Positions 55,533 through 64,000 of a stretch of DNA of 64,000 nucleotides are shown one piece after another. Made by a program: the position numbers and the translations under genes. Position 1 is the first letter of the stretch, and each line of letters opens with the position of its first letter. Below the pieces are notes generated by a model. That model worked only from the letters and a program-made list of their open reading frames with translations. It searched no databases and was not told the DNA's origin. The DNA lies in assembly GCA_001798855.1 (NCBI GenBank), contig MGQQ01000106.1:1-64000 (forward strand), written 5' to 3'. Origin of the DNA: Deltaproteobacteria bacterium RBG_16_49_23 (lineage in GTDB: Bacteria; Desulfobacterota; BSN033; UBA1163).

Positions 55533-57317
55533 TCATTGTTCATGGTGGATTGGAAGCCAGATGGTGAAATGGGTTCCATGCCCCGGGTCGCTTCTTACTT
55601 CGATCTTGCCATGGTGCTGGTCAATGATCCGGTGGGTAATGGAGAGGCCGAGACCGATTCCTCCCTCCTTCGTCGAGAAAAAAGGGTCAAACAGTTTATT
55701 CATATCTTCTGCAAGGACACCCATGCCGGAATCCTGGATGGAAAGGCAGATCCATTGACCCTCTTCTGAATTCCAGCCCGATAAAGTGAGCCTCCCCCCG
55801 TCGGGCATGGCCTGAATCGCATTGAGCAAAAGGTTAAGAATCGCCTGTTTGATCTGCTCACGATCCATGAGGACCATGGGCAAGGCTTGAAACTCCTTTT
55901 CAATGACGATGTGCTGCTTTTCTATCTGCGGCCTGAGCAATTGCAGGGTCTCCTCAAAAAGGGAAAGAATCTCTGTTTTTTCGAGAAAGGGAGAGGCGGG
56001 CTTGGCGAACCGGAGGAACTGGTCGACAATCTCATTCATGCGATGAATTTCCTCTTCGATGACTTTGAGGTCATCCTGCTGGGAATTTTCAGAGGGTAAT
56101 CTCTCCCTCAGTGAATGGATGAGGATATTGATGCTGGTCAGTGGATTTCGAATCTCATGGGCAATGCCGGCAGCCAACTGCCCAAGGGCCGCCAATTTTT
56201 CAGACCGGATCAGCTGAGCCTCGGTTCTGCGGAGATCGGCCGTTGTCTTTCGAATCTTCTCCTCCATCTGCCGGCTAAAGGTTCTGAGTTCCTCATACAT
56301 GACGGCATTGTGAATCGCCAATCCTGCCTGTTGTGCGAAAGTCATGACCGATCCAAGAATCTCGCTGGTGATGTTCTTCCCGGGCTCGAGGTGATCTGCG
56401 GCAATGGCTCCCAGAGCTTTATCCTTGGCAAGAAGGGGGACGACGACAAGGGAATGAAGATTGAATTTTTCTTTCAGGACAGGGTTGACCCTTGGATCCT
56501 GGCCGGCGTCCGGGATGATGAAGGGTTGTTTCTCAAAGACCGACCGGGCGACGATGCTCCCCCCGGGATCCAAGGGGAGGGTGATCCCTTCGATTTTTCC
56601 ACCATCGATCCCCACTGCCATCTTACATTCAAGCGTATTCTCCTTCTCATTCACCAGGTAGAGGCGGGCGCGGTCGAACCCGAGATTTTTCGTTACCCCT
56701 TCCAGAACGAGCTTGAGAATCTCATCGATATCCAGTGTCTCCATCAGACCCGAATTTTCAATGCAGATCGCCGCCTGGTTCGCTACGGCCGTGAGCATCT
56801 CTTCTTCGCTCTTCGAAAAGACATGGGGAAAAGAGGTATAACAGTTGATGACACCGATGACCCTCTCTTTAATGCACATGGGCACACTGAGCATGGAGAT
56901 GAGGCCTTCCTTCTTGGCCAACTCCTTCTCTTTATAGAGGGGTTCTTTGAGCACGTCGAGAATCGCCATGGGCCGATTCCTGAGAGCCACCTGGCCGACC
57001 ACCCCTTCTCCCATGGCCAGGCTCCTCTCTTTCAGATATTCTTCACTGATGCTCTGCGTGGCCTTTAATTTCAACTTCTGATCCTTCTCATCGAGAATCC
57101 AGAGGGAGCAGATCTTTGAATCCATCACATTGGCGGTGACCGTTACGATCAGCCGGAGGACATCTTCGAGATAGAGGCCAGAGGCAATGGCCTTGCTGAT
57201 TTCCAGAAGCGCATTTATTTCCCTGGCATCGAAACGGCGTTTTCTCTTTCCCAAAGTGTGCTGTTTCCTCTCTGATTCTTTCTCCCGGGAACGGTTTTTT
57301 TTAAGATTTCTTATCAT
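55533..57317 (-). CDS. GAF-domain sensor histidine kinase, partner of the NtrC-like regulator
   Basis: 594 residues. Two GAF domains (about 40-185 and 190-340; GVVGQVALRNRPMAI, GGSIVARSVFEKQPFI), a linker coiled coil, then a HisKA domain with GQLAAGIAHEIRNPLTSI (phospho-histidine) and an HATPase domain (LNLLLNAIQAMPDGG, IQDSGMGV, GIGLGLSITHRI). No membrane segment, so it senses a cytoplasmic signal. It starts 30 bp after the stop of the PEP/pyruvate-binding gene, and the response regulator gene follows, so all three are probably one operon. Confidence 0.92.
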   Translation of the reverse strand: MIRNLKKNRSREKESERKQHTLGKRKRRFDAREINALLEISKAIASGLYLEDVLRLIVTVTANVMDSKICSLWILDEKDQKLKLKATQSISEEYLKERSLAMGEGVVGQVALRNRPMAILDVLKEPLYKEKELAKKEGLISMLSVPMCIKERVIGVINCYTSFPHVFSKSEEEMLTAVANQAAICIENSGLMETLDIDEILKLVLEGVTKNLGFDRARLYLVNEKENTLECKMAVGIDGGKIEGITLPLDPGGSIVARSVFEKQPFIIPDAGQDPRVNPVLKEKFNLHSLVVVPLLAKDKALGAIAADHLEPGKNITSEILGSVMTFAQQAGLAIHNAVMYEELRTFSRQMEEKIRKTTADLRRTEAQLIRSEKLAALGQLAAGIAHEIRNPLTSINILIHSLRERLPSENSQQDDLKVIEEEIHRMNEIVDQFLRFAKPASPFLEKTEILSLFEETLQLLRPQIEKQHIVIEKEFQALPMVLMDREQIKQAILNLLLNAIQAMPDGGRLTLSGWNSEEGQWICLSIQDSGMGVLAEDMNKLFDPFFSTKEGGIGLGLSITHRIIDQHHGKIEVRSDPGHGTHFTIWLPIHHEQ

Positions 57318-57347
57318 AAGCTAAATCAAATGATGACTCTCTTTTTC

Positions 57348-59633
57348 TCACAGATGGTCGTTTTCTCCATGTTTGGGTCCAAAGCATCCCATGCCTTTCT
57401 GGTTCAAACCATCCATATAAACATGCAAAAACTGGCCGTTTCGAGTGGAGGGGATATCGACCACCCGAACGACATCTTTGCAATCTTTAAACTCAGGAGC
57501 CATATCGCCAAGGACGTTTTGAGAATCTAATAAAAGGGCCTCATTGAAAAAAGCGTTCGGGTCATCCGGAAACAGGGGAATCATCAGAATGTCAGCCTCA
57601 ACGAGATCCTGAAAAAAATGGGTGCCATAAGAGACTTCAGGCGTATATCCCTCCTTTGCAAATGAAATCTCTGCGAGAAGCTTTGTCTTATTGATATTCG
57701 CATAGGTCACCTTGACACCCAGGTTAATATCGTTGCTTCCCCAGCGACCAGGCCCCATCAGGGCATAGCGTTTTGAGGCTAAGTGTTTGTTCAATGCGTT
57801 CACGACGAGAGCGATCTTCCACTTTTCTTCATAGGTCTGCAAGGTGTCATAAGCCCTGGGATTGACATAGACAACATATTCAAGGTTATGAATCACGCTA
57901 TTGGACACCCCTGCGTTGGTGACGAAGAGAATCTGCTCCTTTGGGATCTGCTCCGGGATAGGAACTTTATCCAATTCTTTTCTTATGGAGAGGGATCGGC
58001 ATTGCAACAGATAGAATTTATTACCATCCCAGGCAAATTCGATATCCACCGGACGCCCGTAGGCCGCTTCAACCTTTGAGAGGATTTTCTTTGCAATGGG
58101 CACGAAGGCTGATTTGGTTAAAAAATTGTCAAAGGTGAGGCAAAGCTCTTCACCTTTGAGATTCTGGGTTTTAAACATAGGCGGAGCTAAATGCCCCTCT
58201 TTTTGAACCGATACGGCGGAGAAAAGATCGGGGTGATCGATGGCAGAACTTAATGTGCGAAAATCCACCGTTTCCATGATCCCCTTTTTCAGATTGAGCA
58301 CATCCACCTGTTTCTGGGAGTACTTCATTATTTGCTGTGCAGTCACTTCCGGCCGCAGTTGGGGATGGCTTAAGGGAATCATCCGGGGATAGTCAGAACC
58401 GACACGGTCTACGGCCCGGGTCCCCAGGCCAAAAACCAGCCTCACCAGCCCCTCCTCTGTCTTGATCTTTGGGTTCCAGGCATAGACATTGCGAGAAAAC
58501 ATGACCCCCGAGACAAAAGGGAAAAAATAATCTCCAAAGCGTTGCCCTACCACCTTCTGCACAACCATGGCCATCCGTTCATCGTAATCCAATAATCCAT
58601 GGTCCATCCGGTAGAGGATTGGATCTGACCCGAAGGTGCTGGCGAAGACCCCCTTCAGGCCCATGATAAAATGGGTCAGTCGCGTTTCAATGTCCCCTTG
58701 GTTGGTCAGAAAGACGGAGAGATATTTTCCTGAAAAGGCCAGGCCAAAGCTGTCCTCCAACATGCTCGAAGATCGAATGATAATGGGGTGTTCGCCGATC
58801 TCTTCCAGGATCTTTCGGAAATCTTCGACCACTTCCGGAGCAAACGTAGCAAACCTGAATTTCTCTTCAATCCGTTCGAACTCCTTTTCAATGGTCTCCC
58901 TGTCTTTGTACTTGAAGGTATGGAAAAGGTAGAGGTTGTTTCGGTCTAAGAACTCAGAAAAAACCCCGGAATTTAAATACCAGGTATCCGGAACCCTGAT
59001 GACTTCCTCCAACTCGGGCTCTCTTTTTTCAAGAATAGGGAGGAGGATCCTGAGGGCCAGGATCATCCCGGATGCCTTTCCCCCTAACTTTCCGGGTCGC
59101 TTTCGGCTCCAGAGGGTTCGCTGAAGGATACTGTCAATATCACGGATGGTGATGTAATTCTTGGCAAGGCTGATAAATGGAAGGTGACTGGAGATAAACC
59201 GGGTGATCAGGGCGACACGGATACCCTCGGCCTCCTCCCTGGAAATATAGACTTCACCTTTTGGAATATCACAGAATTCCCGAAGGGCTTTAAACACCTC
59301 CATGGAGGTTGCCTGGTCCCGGTTAGCGACCATGCTCAACGTTTGACATTTATCCTTTTTCCGCGCCAGGTTGATGTAATCTTCTATTTCATTGGGTTTT
59401 AAATGCTTCACTAAATAAGTGTCAATGAGCGCTTCGATATAATCCTGACGGTTGGCCTCGGTGTCAGGGAGCCCATCGGCCTTCAGTTCTTCCTGGGCCT
59501 GACGATATAGTTTCTCCCGGGTAATAATACCCCTTTGATCCAAAACATCCATGAAGATGCTTCGGATCAGACCGATCAGGCTCGGGTATTGATTAATCTT
59601 TTTAAATAATCGATAGGTTCTAAGGACATCCAT
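57348..59633 (-). CDS. PEP/pyruvate-binding-domain protein (PPDK N-terminal-like) linked to a two-component system
   Basis: 761 residues. An N-terminal helical part (residues about 1-190) is followed by a PPDK/PEP-synthase ATP-grasp-like domain: GKLGGKASGMILALRILLP, IIIRSSSMLEDSFGLAFSGK (the ATP-grasp R-S-S-x-x-E-D segment), FVSGVMFSRN and IEFAWDGNKFYLLQCRSLSI, which closes the domain. The swivelling phosphohistidine domain and the PEP/pyruvate barrel of true PPDK or PpsA are absent. The C-terminal roughly 200 residues (LMGPGRWGSNDINLGVKVTY, YGTHFFQDLVEADI) are a domain I do not recognise. A complete PPDK reaction is not possible; a regulatory or phosphotransfer role beside the kinase and regulator is inferred. 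Confidence 0.8.
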   Translation of the reverse strand: MDVLRTYRLFKKINQYPSLIGLIRSIFMDVLDQRGIITREKLYRQAQEELKADGLPDTEANRQDYIEALIDTYLVKHLKPNEIEDYINLARKKDKCQTLSMVANRDQATSMEVFKALREFCDIPKGEVYISREEAEGIRVALITRFISSHLPFISLAKNYITIRDIDSILQRTLWSRKRPGKLGGKASGMILALRILLPILEKREPELEEVIRVPDTWYLNSGVFSEFLDRNNLYLFHTFKYKDRETIEKEFERIEEKFRFATFAPEVVEDFRKILEEIGEHPIIIRSSSMLEDSFGLAFSGKYLSVFLTNQGDIETRLTHFIMGLKGVFASTFGSDPILYRMDHGLLDYDERMAMVVQKVVGQRFGDYFFPFVSGVMFSRNVYAWNPKIKTEEGLVRLVFGLGTRAVDRVGSDYPRMIPLSHPQLRPEVTAQQIMKYSQKQVDVLNLKKGIMETVDFRTLSSAIDHPDLFSAVSVQKEGHLAPPMFKTQNLKGEELCLTFDNFLTKSAFVPIAKKILSKVEAAYGRPVDIEFAWDGNKFYLLQCRSLSIRKELDKVPIPEQIPKEQILFVTNAGVSNSVIHNLEYVVYVNPRAYDTLQTYEEKWKIALVVNALNKHLASKRYALMGPGRWGSNDINLGVKVTYANINKTKLLAEISFAKEGYTPEVSYGTHFFQDLVEADILMIPLFPDDPNAFFNEALLLDSQNVLGDMAPEFKDCKDVVRVVDIPSTRNGQFLHVYMDGLNQKGMGCFGPKHGENDHL

Positions 59634-59654
59634 GATTGATCTTATACCCCTCCC

Positions 59655-59740
59655 CAGTATTTACCTGCTTCTGCTGCCCTCGCCATAGAAACGAAACATC
59701 CGCCAGCCTCAGGTTCACCTTCGTTTCCAATGTACCTTTA
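59655..59740 (-). promoter_or_regulatory. Structured leader of the PEP/pyruvate-binding gene
   Basis: On the minus strand GAAACGAA and TTCGTTTC pair around a 23-nt insert holding GGTGAACC, giving a compact stem. No riboswitch class was recognised. A 12-codon frame starting at the ATG in GGATGTTTCG overlaps it. Confidence 0.35.
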
Positions 59741-59784
59741 TAACAAAAAAATTACTTTTAATAAAATTAATTTTCAAGAAAAGT

Positions 59785-59877
59785 GTAATGCCTCACTAAG
59801 GCGTGGGTAGGGTCCAATGATCCGGCAGGCAGGCCCACCGGATCTTGGGAAAAATCCACGGGAGAGTGAGTCATTAC
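59785..59877. repeat. GTAATG-CCTCACT...AGTGAG-TCATTAC repeat
   Basis: Terminal inverted repeats GTAATGCCTCACT and AGTGAGTCATTAC frame GATCCGGC...CACCGGATC. It resembles the divergent copy at 30672-30898. The rest of the 59634-59990 gap holds a CCTTCCCCTAAGATGAGGGAAGG palindrome near 59945 and no gene. Confidence 0.7.
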
Positions 59878-59990
59878 AGAAAAATTAAAGACACGGACTC
59901 CCGGATTGGATGGATTGATAAGGGATGGGAGGAAGGCTTTCCTTACCCTTCCCCTAAGATGAGGGAAGGGCAGGGAAAGAGTCACACTCC

Positions 59991-60662
59991 TCAGAGTGGG
60001 TTCTGTTCGCAGAAGCAGCCAAACGTCGTCATGGAACAACAGGCGGGGGTCTCTTCAATCCGGACGCATCTCCCGCAGAGCTCACCCGGTTCTGTAACAC
60101 CCCGGCAAGGAATAATGACACCCGGACAGACATAATCACATCCCCGGCAGAGTCGGCAGGTCTCAGGCCTGACTTCAAAGGGCATACTTATCTTTCGTCC
60201 CATTCCCCTTCCCACAAACCCGAGCGCCTTTCCGTCCATCTGCTCGTAGCACATACGGATACAGAGACCGCAGAGGACACACCGGTTGTCCTCCATCGGA
60301 AATCTCACTTTGAGTAATCCCATCCGTGCGGCAATATCCTGGGCTATCTTCACATTGGGAGCGCCGGCAACCAAAAGCTCGGCCAGCATCTTTCTTGCGC
60401 GGATGATTTTTGGAGTTTGCGTCTGGATATCCAGACCCTCCCTGATTTCGTGCGTGCAGGAAGTATCCATAAAGGGCTTGCTGCCGTTATGACTGATCTC
60501 GACGATACAGAGCCGGCATCCCCCATAAGGCGTGAGATGTTCCATATAACACATGGTTGGGATGTGAATGCCGAATTCACGGGCTGCCTGAAGAATGGTT
60601 ATCCCCTTTTCCGCATCGAGTGACCTTCCATCTATCGTGATATTAAATGTTTTTCTTTCCAT
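59991..60662 (-). CDS. 2Fe-2S / 4Fe-4S electron-transfer subunit, NuoG N-terminus / HoxU-like
   Basis: 223 residues from ATG 60662 (AAAGGAG upstream); the longer frame to 60851 reads through a repeat and is not native. [2Fe-2S] domain: MCYMEHLTPYGGCRLCIVEI with TSCTHE. Two [4Fe-4S] motifs: CVLCGLCIRMC and CRLCRGCDYVCPG. The His-x3-Cys-x2-Cys cluster (N3) of NuoG is absent. The C-terminus has an extra cysteine-rich tail (GRCVRIEETPACCSMT, GCFCEQ). It follows the NuoF-like gene and would pass electrons from its FMN to an unknown partner. Confidence 0.85.
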   Translation of the reverse strand: MERKTFNITIDGRSLDAEKGITILQAAREFGIHIPTMCYMEHLTPYGGCRLCIVEISHNGSKPFMDTSCTHEIREGLDIQTQTPKIIRARKMLAELLVAGAPNVKIAQDIAARMGLLKVRFPMEDNRCVLCGLCIRMCYEQMDGKALGFVGRGMGRKISMPFEVRPETCRLCRGCDYVCPGVIIPCRGVTEPGELCGRCVRIEETPACCSMTTFGCFCEQNPL

Positions 60663-60734
60663 TTTTTTCTCCTTTACGCATTTTTCCTCTCCCCAGGCGG
60701 GAGAGGATTCACCCCCACCCTTTCCCTCCCCAAT

Positions 60735-60870
60735 CAGAGACTGTGTCGTAATGTCATTCTGAGGCGATAGCCGAAGAATCTCTATGATCGATTCAGTTGA
60801 AATCATTAGATTCTTCACTTCGTTCAGAATGACAAACATCCCAATTCCCACATTGCGACACAGCCTCTCA
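60735..60870. repeat. Composite GTCATTCT / GAGACTGTGTCG repeat
   Basis: An inner element (60753-60833) reads GTCATTCTGAGGCGATAG...CGTTCAGAATGAC, and is enclosed by GAGACTGTGTCG and CGACACAGCCTCTC. It occupies the spacer between the HoxU-like and NuoF-like genes. Confidence 0.7.
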
Positions 60871-60894
60871 AGGGGGAGGGTGTTAGTTTTGGGA

Positions 60895-62748
60895 TTACTG
60901 GAGCATCACCGCATTTGCTTTACACACATCCTTACAGGAGCCGCATTTTGAACATAGGTCTGATAGGATATGGTGAATATTTTTCTTCTCTCCCTCGATT
61001 GCCTTTGCCGGACAGACCTTTGCACATGCGCCGCACCCTGTGCAATCCGCCTCCGAGATTGAATATTGGATGAGAGGAGTGCAAACACCAGCGGGGCATC
61101 TCTTTTGATGAATGTGGGCCTCAAATTCAGACCGAAAATATCTCAGAGCTGAAAGGACTGGATTGGGAGCGGTCTTCCCCAGCCCGCAAAGGGAGGTATC
61201 CACCACGACTTCGGCCAGTTCCTCGAGAAGGGATAGGCTCTCCTGATTCCCCCTTCCTTCTGTGATGCTATCCAGAATCTCACCCATCCTTTTTAATCCT
61301 TCACGGCAGGGAAGGCACTTACCACAGGATTCTTCCTGCAGGAAATGGACGAAGTATTTTGCCACATCGACCATGCAGGTTCCCTCATCCATCACGATCA
61401 TTCCACCGGAACCCATCATCGATCCGGCCTGTGCGAGGCTGTCGAAATCGACGGGCAGATTAAATAGAGAAGCAGGAATACAACCTCCTGAAGGGCCGCC
61501 TGTTTGAACCGCCTTAATCTTCTTCCCGTTCTGTTGACCCCCTCCGATGTCGAAGATGATCTCTTTAAGGGTGATACCCATCGGCACCTCGACCAGTCCG
61601 GTATTTTTTACCTTTCCAACGAGAGAAAAGATCTTTGTCCCCTTGCTCTTTTCAGTGCCAATGGAAGCAAACCACTTGCTCCCCCGGTTGATGATCAACG
61701 GAACATTGGCCCAGGTCTCCACATTGTTGAGGTTCGTTGGTTTTCCCCAGAGGCCCTGTTCAACGGTATGGATCTGTTTGCTTCTGGGTTCCCCGACCCT
61801 TCCTTCAATCGAGGCAATCAATGCCGTCGATTCTCCACAGACAAAGGCTCCTCCTCCTTGAGCGACCTCCACATCGAAATCGAATCCTGAACCTAAAATA
61901 TTTTTACCCAACAGGCCTGCCTTTCTTGCCTGCTTGATGGCAGTCTCTGCATTCTTACAGGCTAAAGGATATTCATGCCTGACATAAATGAATCCCTGAT
62001 TCGCTCCAATGGCAAAAGCGCCGATGATCATCCCTTCCAAGACAGAGTGTGGATTCCCTTCCATCAGGCTTCGGTCCATATAAGCGCCAGGGTCTCCCTC
62101 ATCGCAGTTAACGATGACATATTTGACATCTCCAGGAGCTCTACGGCACTCTTCCCATTTTTTACCTGTCGAAAAACCTGCTCCCCCTCTTCCCCTCAAA
62201 CCAGAGGCTTTAATCTCATCGATAATCTGATCGGGCTCCATTTTGAAGAGGGCCTTTGCCAACGCCTGATATCCACCGATTCCAACATAATCCTCAATCT
62301 CCTCGGGATCGATGAGACCATTATTCCCGAAAACTAATCGATGTTGGTCCTTATAAAAAGGAATATCTTTCTCGGAAGCCATCTTTTGTTTTGTCGTTGA
62401 ATCTTCATAGAGGAGGCGCTCAATGATTCCACCTTTTTCGATCGTCTCTGAAAGAATAAAAGGAACATCCTTCTCCTGGACTCTCTGGTAGAAAATGGAC
62501 TGTGGCTGAATGGTAACAATGGGACCCCTTTCACAGAATCCCCTGCATCCGGTGAATCTCAACCTGATCTTTTGCCCAGTCCCATTTTTCTTAATTTCCT
62601 TGGCAAACTGATCCCTCACCTTTTTACAGCCATAGGCGTGGCAACCCGTCCCCCCACAAACAGAGACAATCACTTCATCCTGGCTCTGTTTTGATAAGAT
62701 CGTCTCCCTCCACTTTTCTAAATCAGACACGGATTTTATTTTTCTCAT
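60895..62748 (-). CDS. NuoF-like NADH-binding FMN/Fe-S subunit (HndC/HydB type)
   Basis: 617 residues. N-terminal thioredoxin-like [2Fe-2S] domain ([29 protein letters not shown]), then the NuoF core with FMN/NADH motifs [17 protein letters not shown] and [19 protein letters not shown], the [4Fe-4S] motif [17 protein letters not shown], and a C-terminal 2[4Fe-4S] ferredoxin domain ([32 protein letters not shown]). This extended type is found in NADP-reducing and electron-bifurcating hydrogenases, in formate dehydrogenases and in BamH-type complexes. Its start overlaps the end of the NuoE-like gene (ATGA). No catalytic subunit is present. Confidence 0.93.
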   Translation of the reverse strand: MRKIKSVSDLEKWRETILSKQSQDEVIVSVCGGTGCHAYGCKKVRDQFAKEIKKNGTGQKIRLRFTGCRGFCERGPIVTIQPQSIFYQRVQEKDVPFILSETIEKGGIIERLLYEDSTTKQKMASEKDIPFYKDQHRLVFGNNGLIDPEEIEDYVGIGGYQALAKALFKMEPDQIIDEIKASGLRGRGGAGFSTGKKWEECRRAPGDVKYVIVNCDEGDPGAYMDRSLMEGNPHSVLEGMIIGAFAIGANQGFIYVRHEYPLACKNAETAIKQARKAGLLGKNILGSGFDFDVEVAQGGGAFVCGESTALIASIEGRVGEPRSKQIHTVEQGLWGKPTNLNNVETWANVPLIINRGSKWFASIGTEKSKGTKIFSLVGKVKNTGLVEVPMGITLKEIIFDIGGGQQNGKKIKAVQTGGPSGGCIPASLFNLPVDFDSLAQAGSMMGSGGMIVMDEGTCMVDVAKYFVHFLQEESCGKCLPCREGLKRMGEILDSITEGRGNQESLSLLEELAEVVVDTSLCGLGKTAPNPVLSALRYFRSEFEAHIHQKRCPAGVCTPLIQYSISEADCTGCGACAKVCPAKAIEGEKKNIHHILSDLCSKCGSCKDVCKANAVMLQ

Positions 62749-63221
62749 GATTTCACCCCGCTTCTTTTCTTATTTAACTTCTCAATAACTCGCTTGGCCT
62801 TGATCGAATTCATCTCTCCATAGAATTTTCTATCCACCATCATCACCGGTCCAATGGCACATACCCCCAAACAGTTGACCACATTCAAGGAGAACTGTTT
62901 GTCCTGGGTTGTCTGTCCGGGTTCGATGTTTAACATTTTTTTCAACTCCCTCAATATTTTTGGGCCTCCCCTTACATGACAGGCTGTCCCCAGACAGAGG
63001 GTGATGGAATGTTTTCCTTTTGGAAGGAGGCTAAAGGATTTATAAAAAACGGCAACGCCATAGATCTCATTGAGATCCATCTGTAATCTTAAAGCCACGC
63101 CTCTTAATGCCTCTTCAGGGAGGAAGTTATAATGGTCCTGAATATCGTGCAGAATACTGATGAGAGCCATTCTCTTTTCCTGGTGTTTGTTAAGAATTTT
63201 ATCAACATATTCGTGGCTCAT
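62745..63221 (-). CDS. NuoE-like [2Fe-2S] subunit
   Basis: 158 residues from ATG 63221, which has GGAGG five bases before it; an earlier start at 63233 lacks this. Helical N-terminus ([20 protein letters not shown]) and thioredoxin-fold [2Fe-2S] domain with [15 protein letters not shown] and [15 protein letters not shown], giving four cysteine ligands. It is the first gene of the NuoE-NuoF-HoxU-like set. A palindrome at 63274-63291 lies just upstream. Confidence 0.93.
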   Translation of the reverse strand: MSHEYVDKILNKHQEKRMALISILHDIQDHYNFLPEEALRGVALRLQMDLNEIYGVAVFYKSFSLLPKGKHSITLCLGTACHVRGGPKILRELKKMLNIEPGQTTQDKQFSLNVVNCLGVCAIGPVMMVDRKFYGEMNSIKAKRVIEKLNKKRSGVKS

Positions 63222-63273
63222 ATTAACCTCCAAAGTTAAATTTAATTAAATTATTTATCATAAATTTTACTTA

Positions 63274-63291
63274 TACTTAATTTATTAAGTA
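63274..63291. promoter_or_regulatory. Candidate operator palindrome before the NuoE-like gene
   Basis: TACTTAAT-TT-ATTAAGTA is a perfect 8-bp inverted repeat in the A/T-rich leader, within a longer TTTACTT...AAGTAAA symmetry. The adjacent XRE-cupin gene is a plausible source of the binding protein. Confidence 0.5.
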
Positions 63292-63314
63292 AAAAAAAAT
63301 TTCCTCCATTTTTA

Positions 63315-63475
63315 CCCCGTTAGAAATAATGCCCCGATGCTCCCTCCGGGCCAGAGGCCCTCGTGGGCCGGCGGCTGCAGCGGGGTTAGATTTTAGAATA
63401 ATTCCGGGTTCCGCCCCGTAGGGGGTTCCACCCCGGAGGGCGGGGTTTAATGCTCCACTGGAATTTCTAACGGGG
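63315..63475. repeat. CCCCGTTAGAAAT terminal-inverted-repeat element, copy 2
   Basis: CCCCGTTAGAAATAATG and GGAATTTCTAACGGGG bound a 161-bp element in the opposite orientation to 31245-31366, sharing GCTGCAGCGGGGTTAG and TAGAATAATTCC. Inner palindromes (CTCCGGGCCAGAGGCCC region; GGGTTCCGCCCC) are longer than in copy 1. Confidence 0.8.
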
Positions 63476-63490
63476 TTAACTTAATTTTTA

Positions 63491-64000
63491 CTAAATCCCT
63501 CTTGGTGGACTTAGTATCCATAATAACACCGCCTCTCCCTTACCCACATTCGCCCATTTAGAAGGAAATGTTGCTCCTATGTAAAGACTGTCTCCCTTTC
63601 TTATTAAATGTTTTTCATCCTGAATTTCAACCTCCAATTCTCCTTCCATGACATAGGCAAATTCATCCCCTTTATGGGTATAGAAATGACCCTCAATAAT
63701 GGCACCCTCTTTGAGGGTTAATAGATAGGGTTCCATTCTCCGGTTGAGAACATCAGAGACCAGAAGTTGAAGTTTCAGGCCATTACTCTTCAAACCCGGA
63801 AGATGAATCTCCGACCTTTCGCCTGGTTTGATCACCATTTTCTGAAGCGGCCCGCTCTCCCCATTCATCAGAAAGTAGATGGGCTGAGTATTTAATTTCT
63901 CGCTCAATTTGAGAAGAGAGTCAAGGGAAGGGCTGATCAAGTTTTTCTCCAATTGAGAGATAAAACTTGGGGTCAGGCCGACCTGCTCAGCCAATTCCTT
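63491..64000 (-). CDS. XRE-family regulator with C-terminal cupin domain (5' end outside window)
   Basis: 170 residues visible; the frame is open to the window edge (K-E-L precede AEQVGLTPSFISQLEKNL), so the gene continues beyond. The HTH portion GLTPSFISQLEKNLISPSLD is the recognition half of an XRE domain. A cupin follows (residues about 95-160 of the visible part): GHFYTHKGDEFAYVMEGELE and HLIRKGDSLYIGATFPSKWA. Such proteins sense a small ligand through the cupin and regulate catabolic or transport genes. It reads in the same direction as the NuoE-like gene across a repeat-filled spacer, and may control it. Confidence 0.88.
   Translation of the reverse strand, partial: KELAEQVGLTPSFISQLEKNLISPSLDSLLKLSEKLNTQPIYFLMNGESGPLQKMVIKPGERSEIHLPGLKSNGLKLQLLVSDVLNRRMEPYLLTLKEGAIIEGHFYTHKGDEFAYVMEGELEVEIQDEKHLIRKGDSLYIGATFPSKWANVGKGEAVLLWILSPPRGI

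Noticed and set aside
60663-60851. N-terminal extension of the HoxU-like protein
   Set aside because: Encoded by a repeat; a strong ribosome site precedes ATG 60662.

Overview
The window reads as a stretch of an anaerobic, Gram-negative chromosome, most likely a member of the former Deltaproteobacteria (Desulfobacterota) of the syntrophic or sulfate-reducing kind. This is an inference from gene content: a benzoyl-CoA-reductase/2-hydroxyacyl-CoA-dehydratase-type protein pair, a NuoEF-like NADH diaphorase module, a TAXI-TRAP transporter, several sigma-54 activators, Lol/Mac-type ABC exporters with an HlyD-like adaptor, and many families of palindromic intergenic repeats typical of that group. 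I saw no rRNA, tRNA, CRISPR array, IS transposase or prophage.

Layout. 1-3.8 kb: the tail of an acyl-CoA synthetase, two oppositely oriented BcrC/BcrB-like genes, and a PIN/UPF0175 toxin-antitoxin pair. 3.9-5.8 kb: a D,D-carboxypeptidase and pyrR. 5.9-9.9 kb: an NMT1/SsuA-type ABC importer with an unidentified phosphoribosyltransferase-like protein between its subunits. 10-15.3 kb: dcd, carB and carA; carA sits behind an attenuator-like hairpin. 15.8-41.5 kb: a nitrogen-assimilation block with a giant 2539-residue glutamate-synthase-like fusion, glnA, a class-I glutamine amidotransferase, two amt genes, two PII genes, glnD, an outer-membrane-type protein and a NifA-like sigma-54 activator. 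A MacAB-like exporter operon lies inside this block. 41.7-46.8 kb: a small protein, a TAXI-TRAP transporter with a DapA-like lyase, a PPC-domain protein and an FmdB-type zinc ribbon. 47-52 kb: a histidine kinase with two complete kinase modules, a small cysteine-rich HTH protein and a BrnT/BrnA-like toxin-antitoxin pair. 52-59.6 kb: nadE, an NtrC-like regulator, a GAF sensor kinase and a PEP/pyruvate-binding protein. 60-64 kb: three genes for a NuoE/NuoF/NuoG-N-terminal-like electron module and the end of an XRE-cupin regulator.

How it works together. Five sites match the sigma-54 pattern GG-N10-GC, or nearly so. They lie before glnA (and so the giant GOGAT-like gene), before the amidotransferase-amt-glnB-glnD operon, before the porin-amt-glnK operon, before the NifA-like regulator itself, and before the small cysteine-rich HTH gene. 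The first four suggest one nitrogen-limitation regulon: ammonium uptake (Amt), sensing (PII/GlnD), capture (GlnA) and transfer to glutamate by the fusion protein. The fusion carries its own FAD and Fe-S input modules, and no separate gltD is visible.

The most unusual features are the giant fusion, whose class-II amidotransferase cysteine is buried near residue 1674; the sigma-54-linked cysteine-rich HTH protein; the two-module kinase; and a dense set of palindromic repeats, one of which has extended the amidotransferase reading frame.
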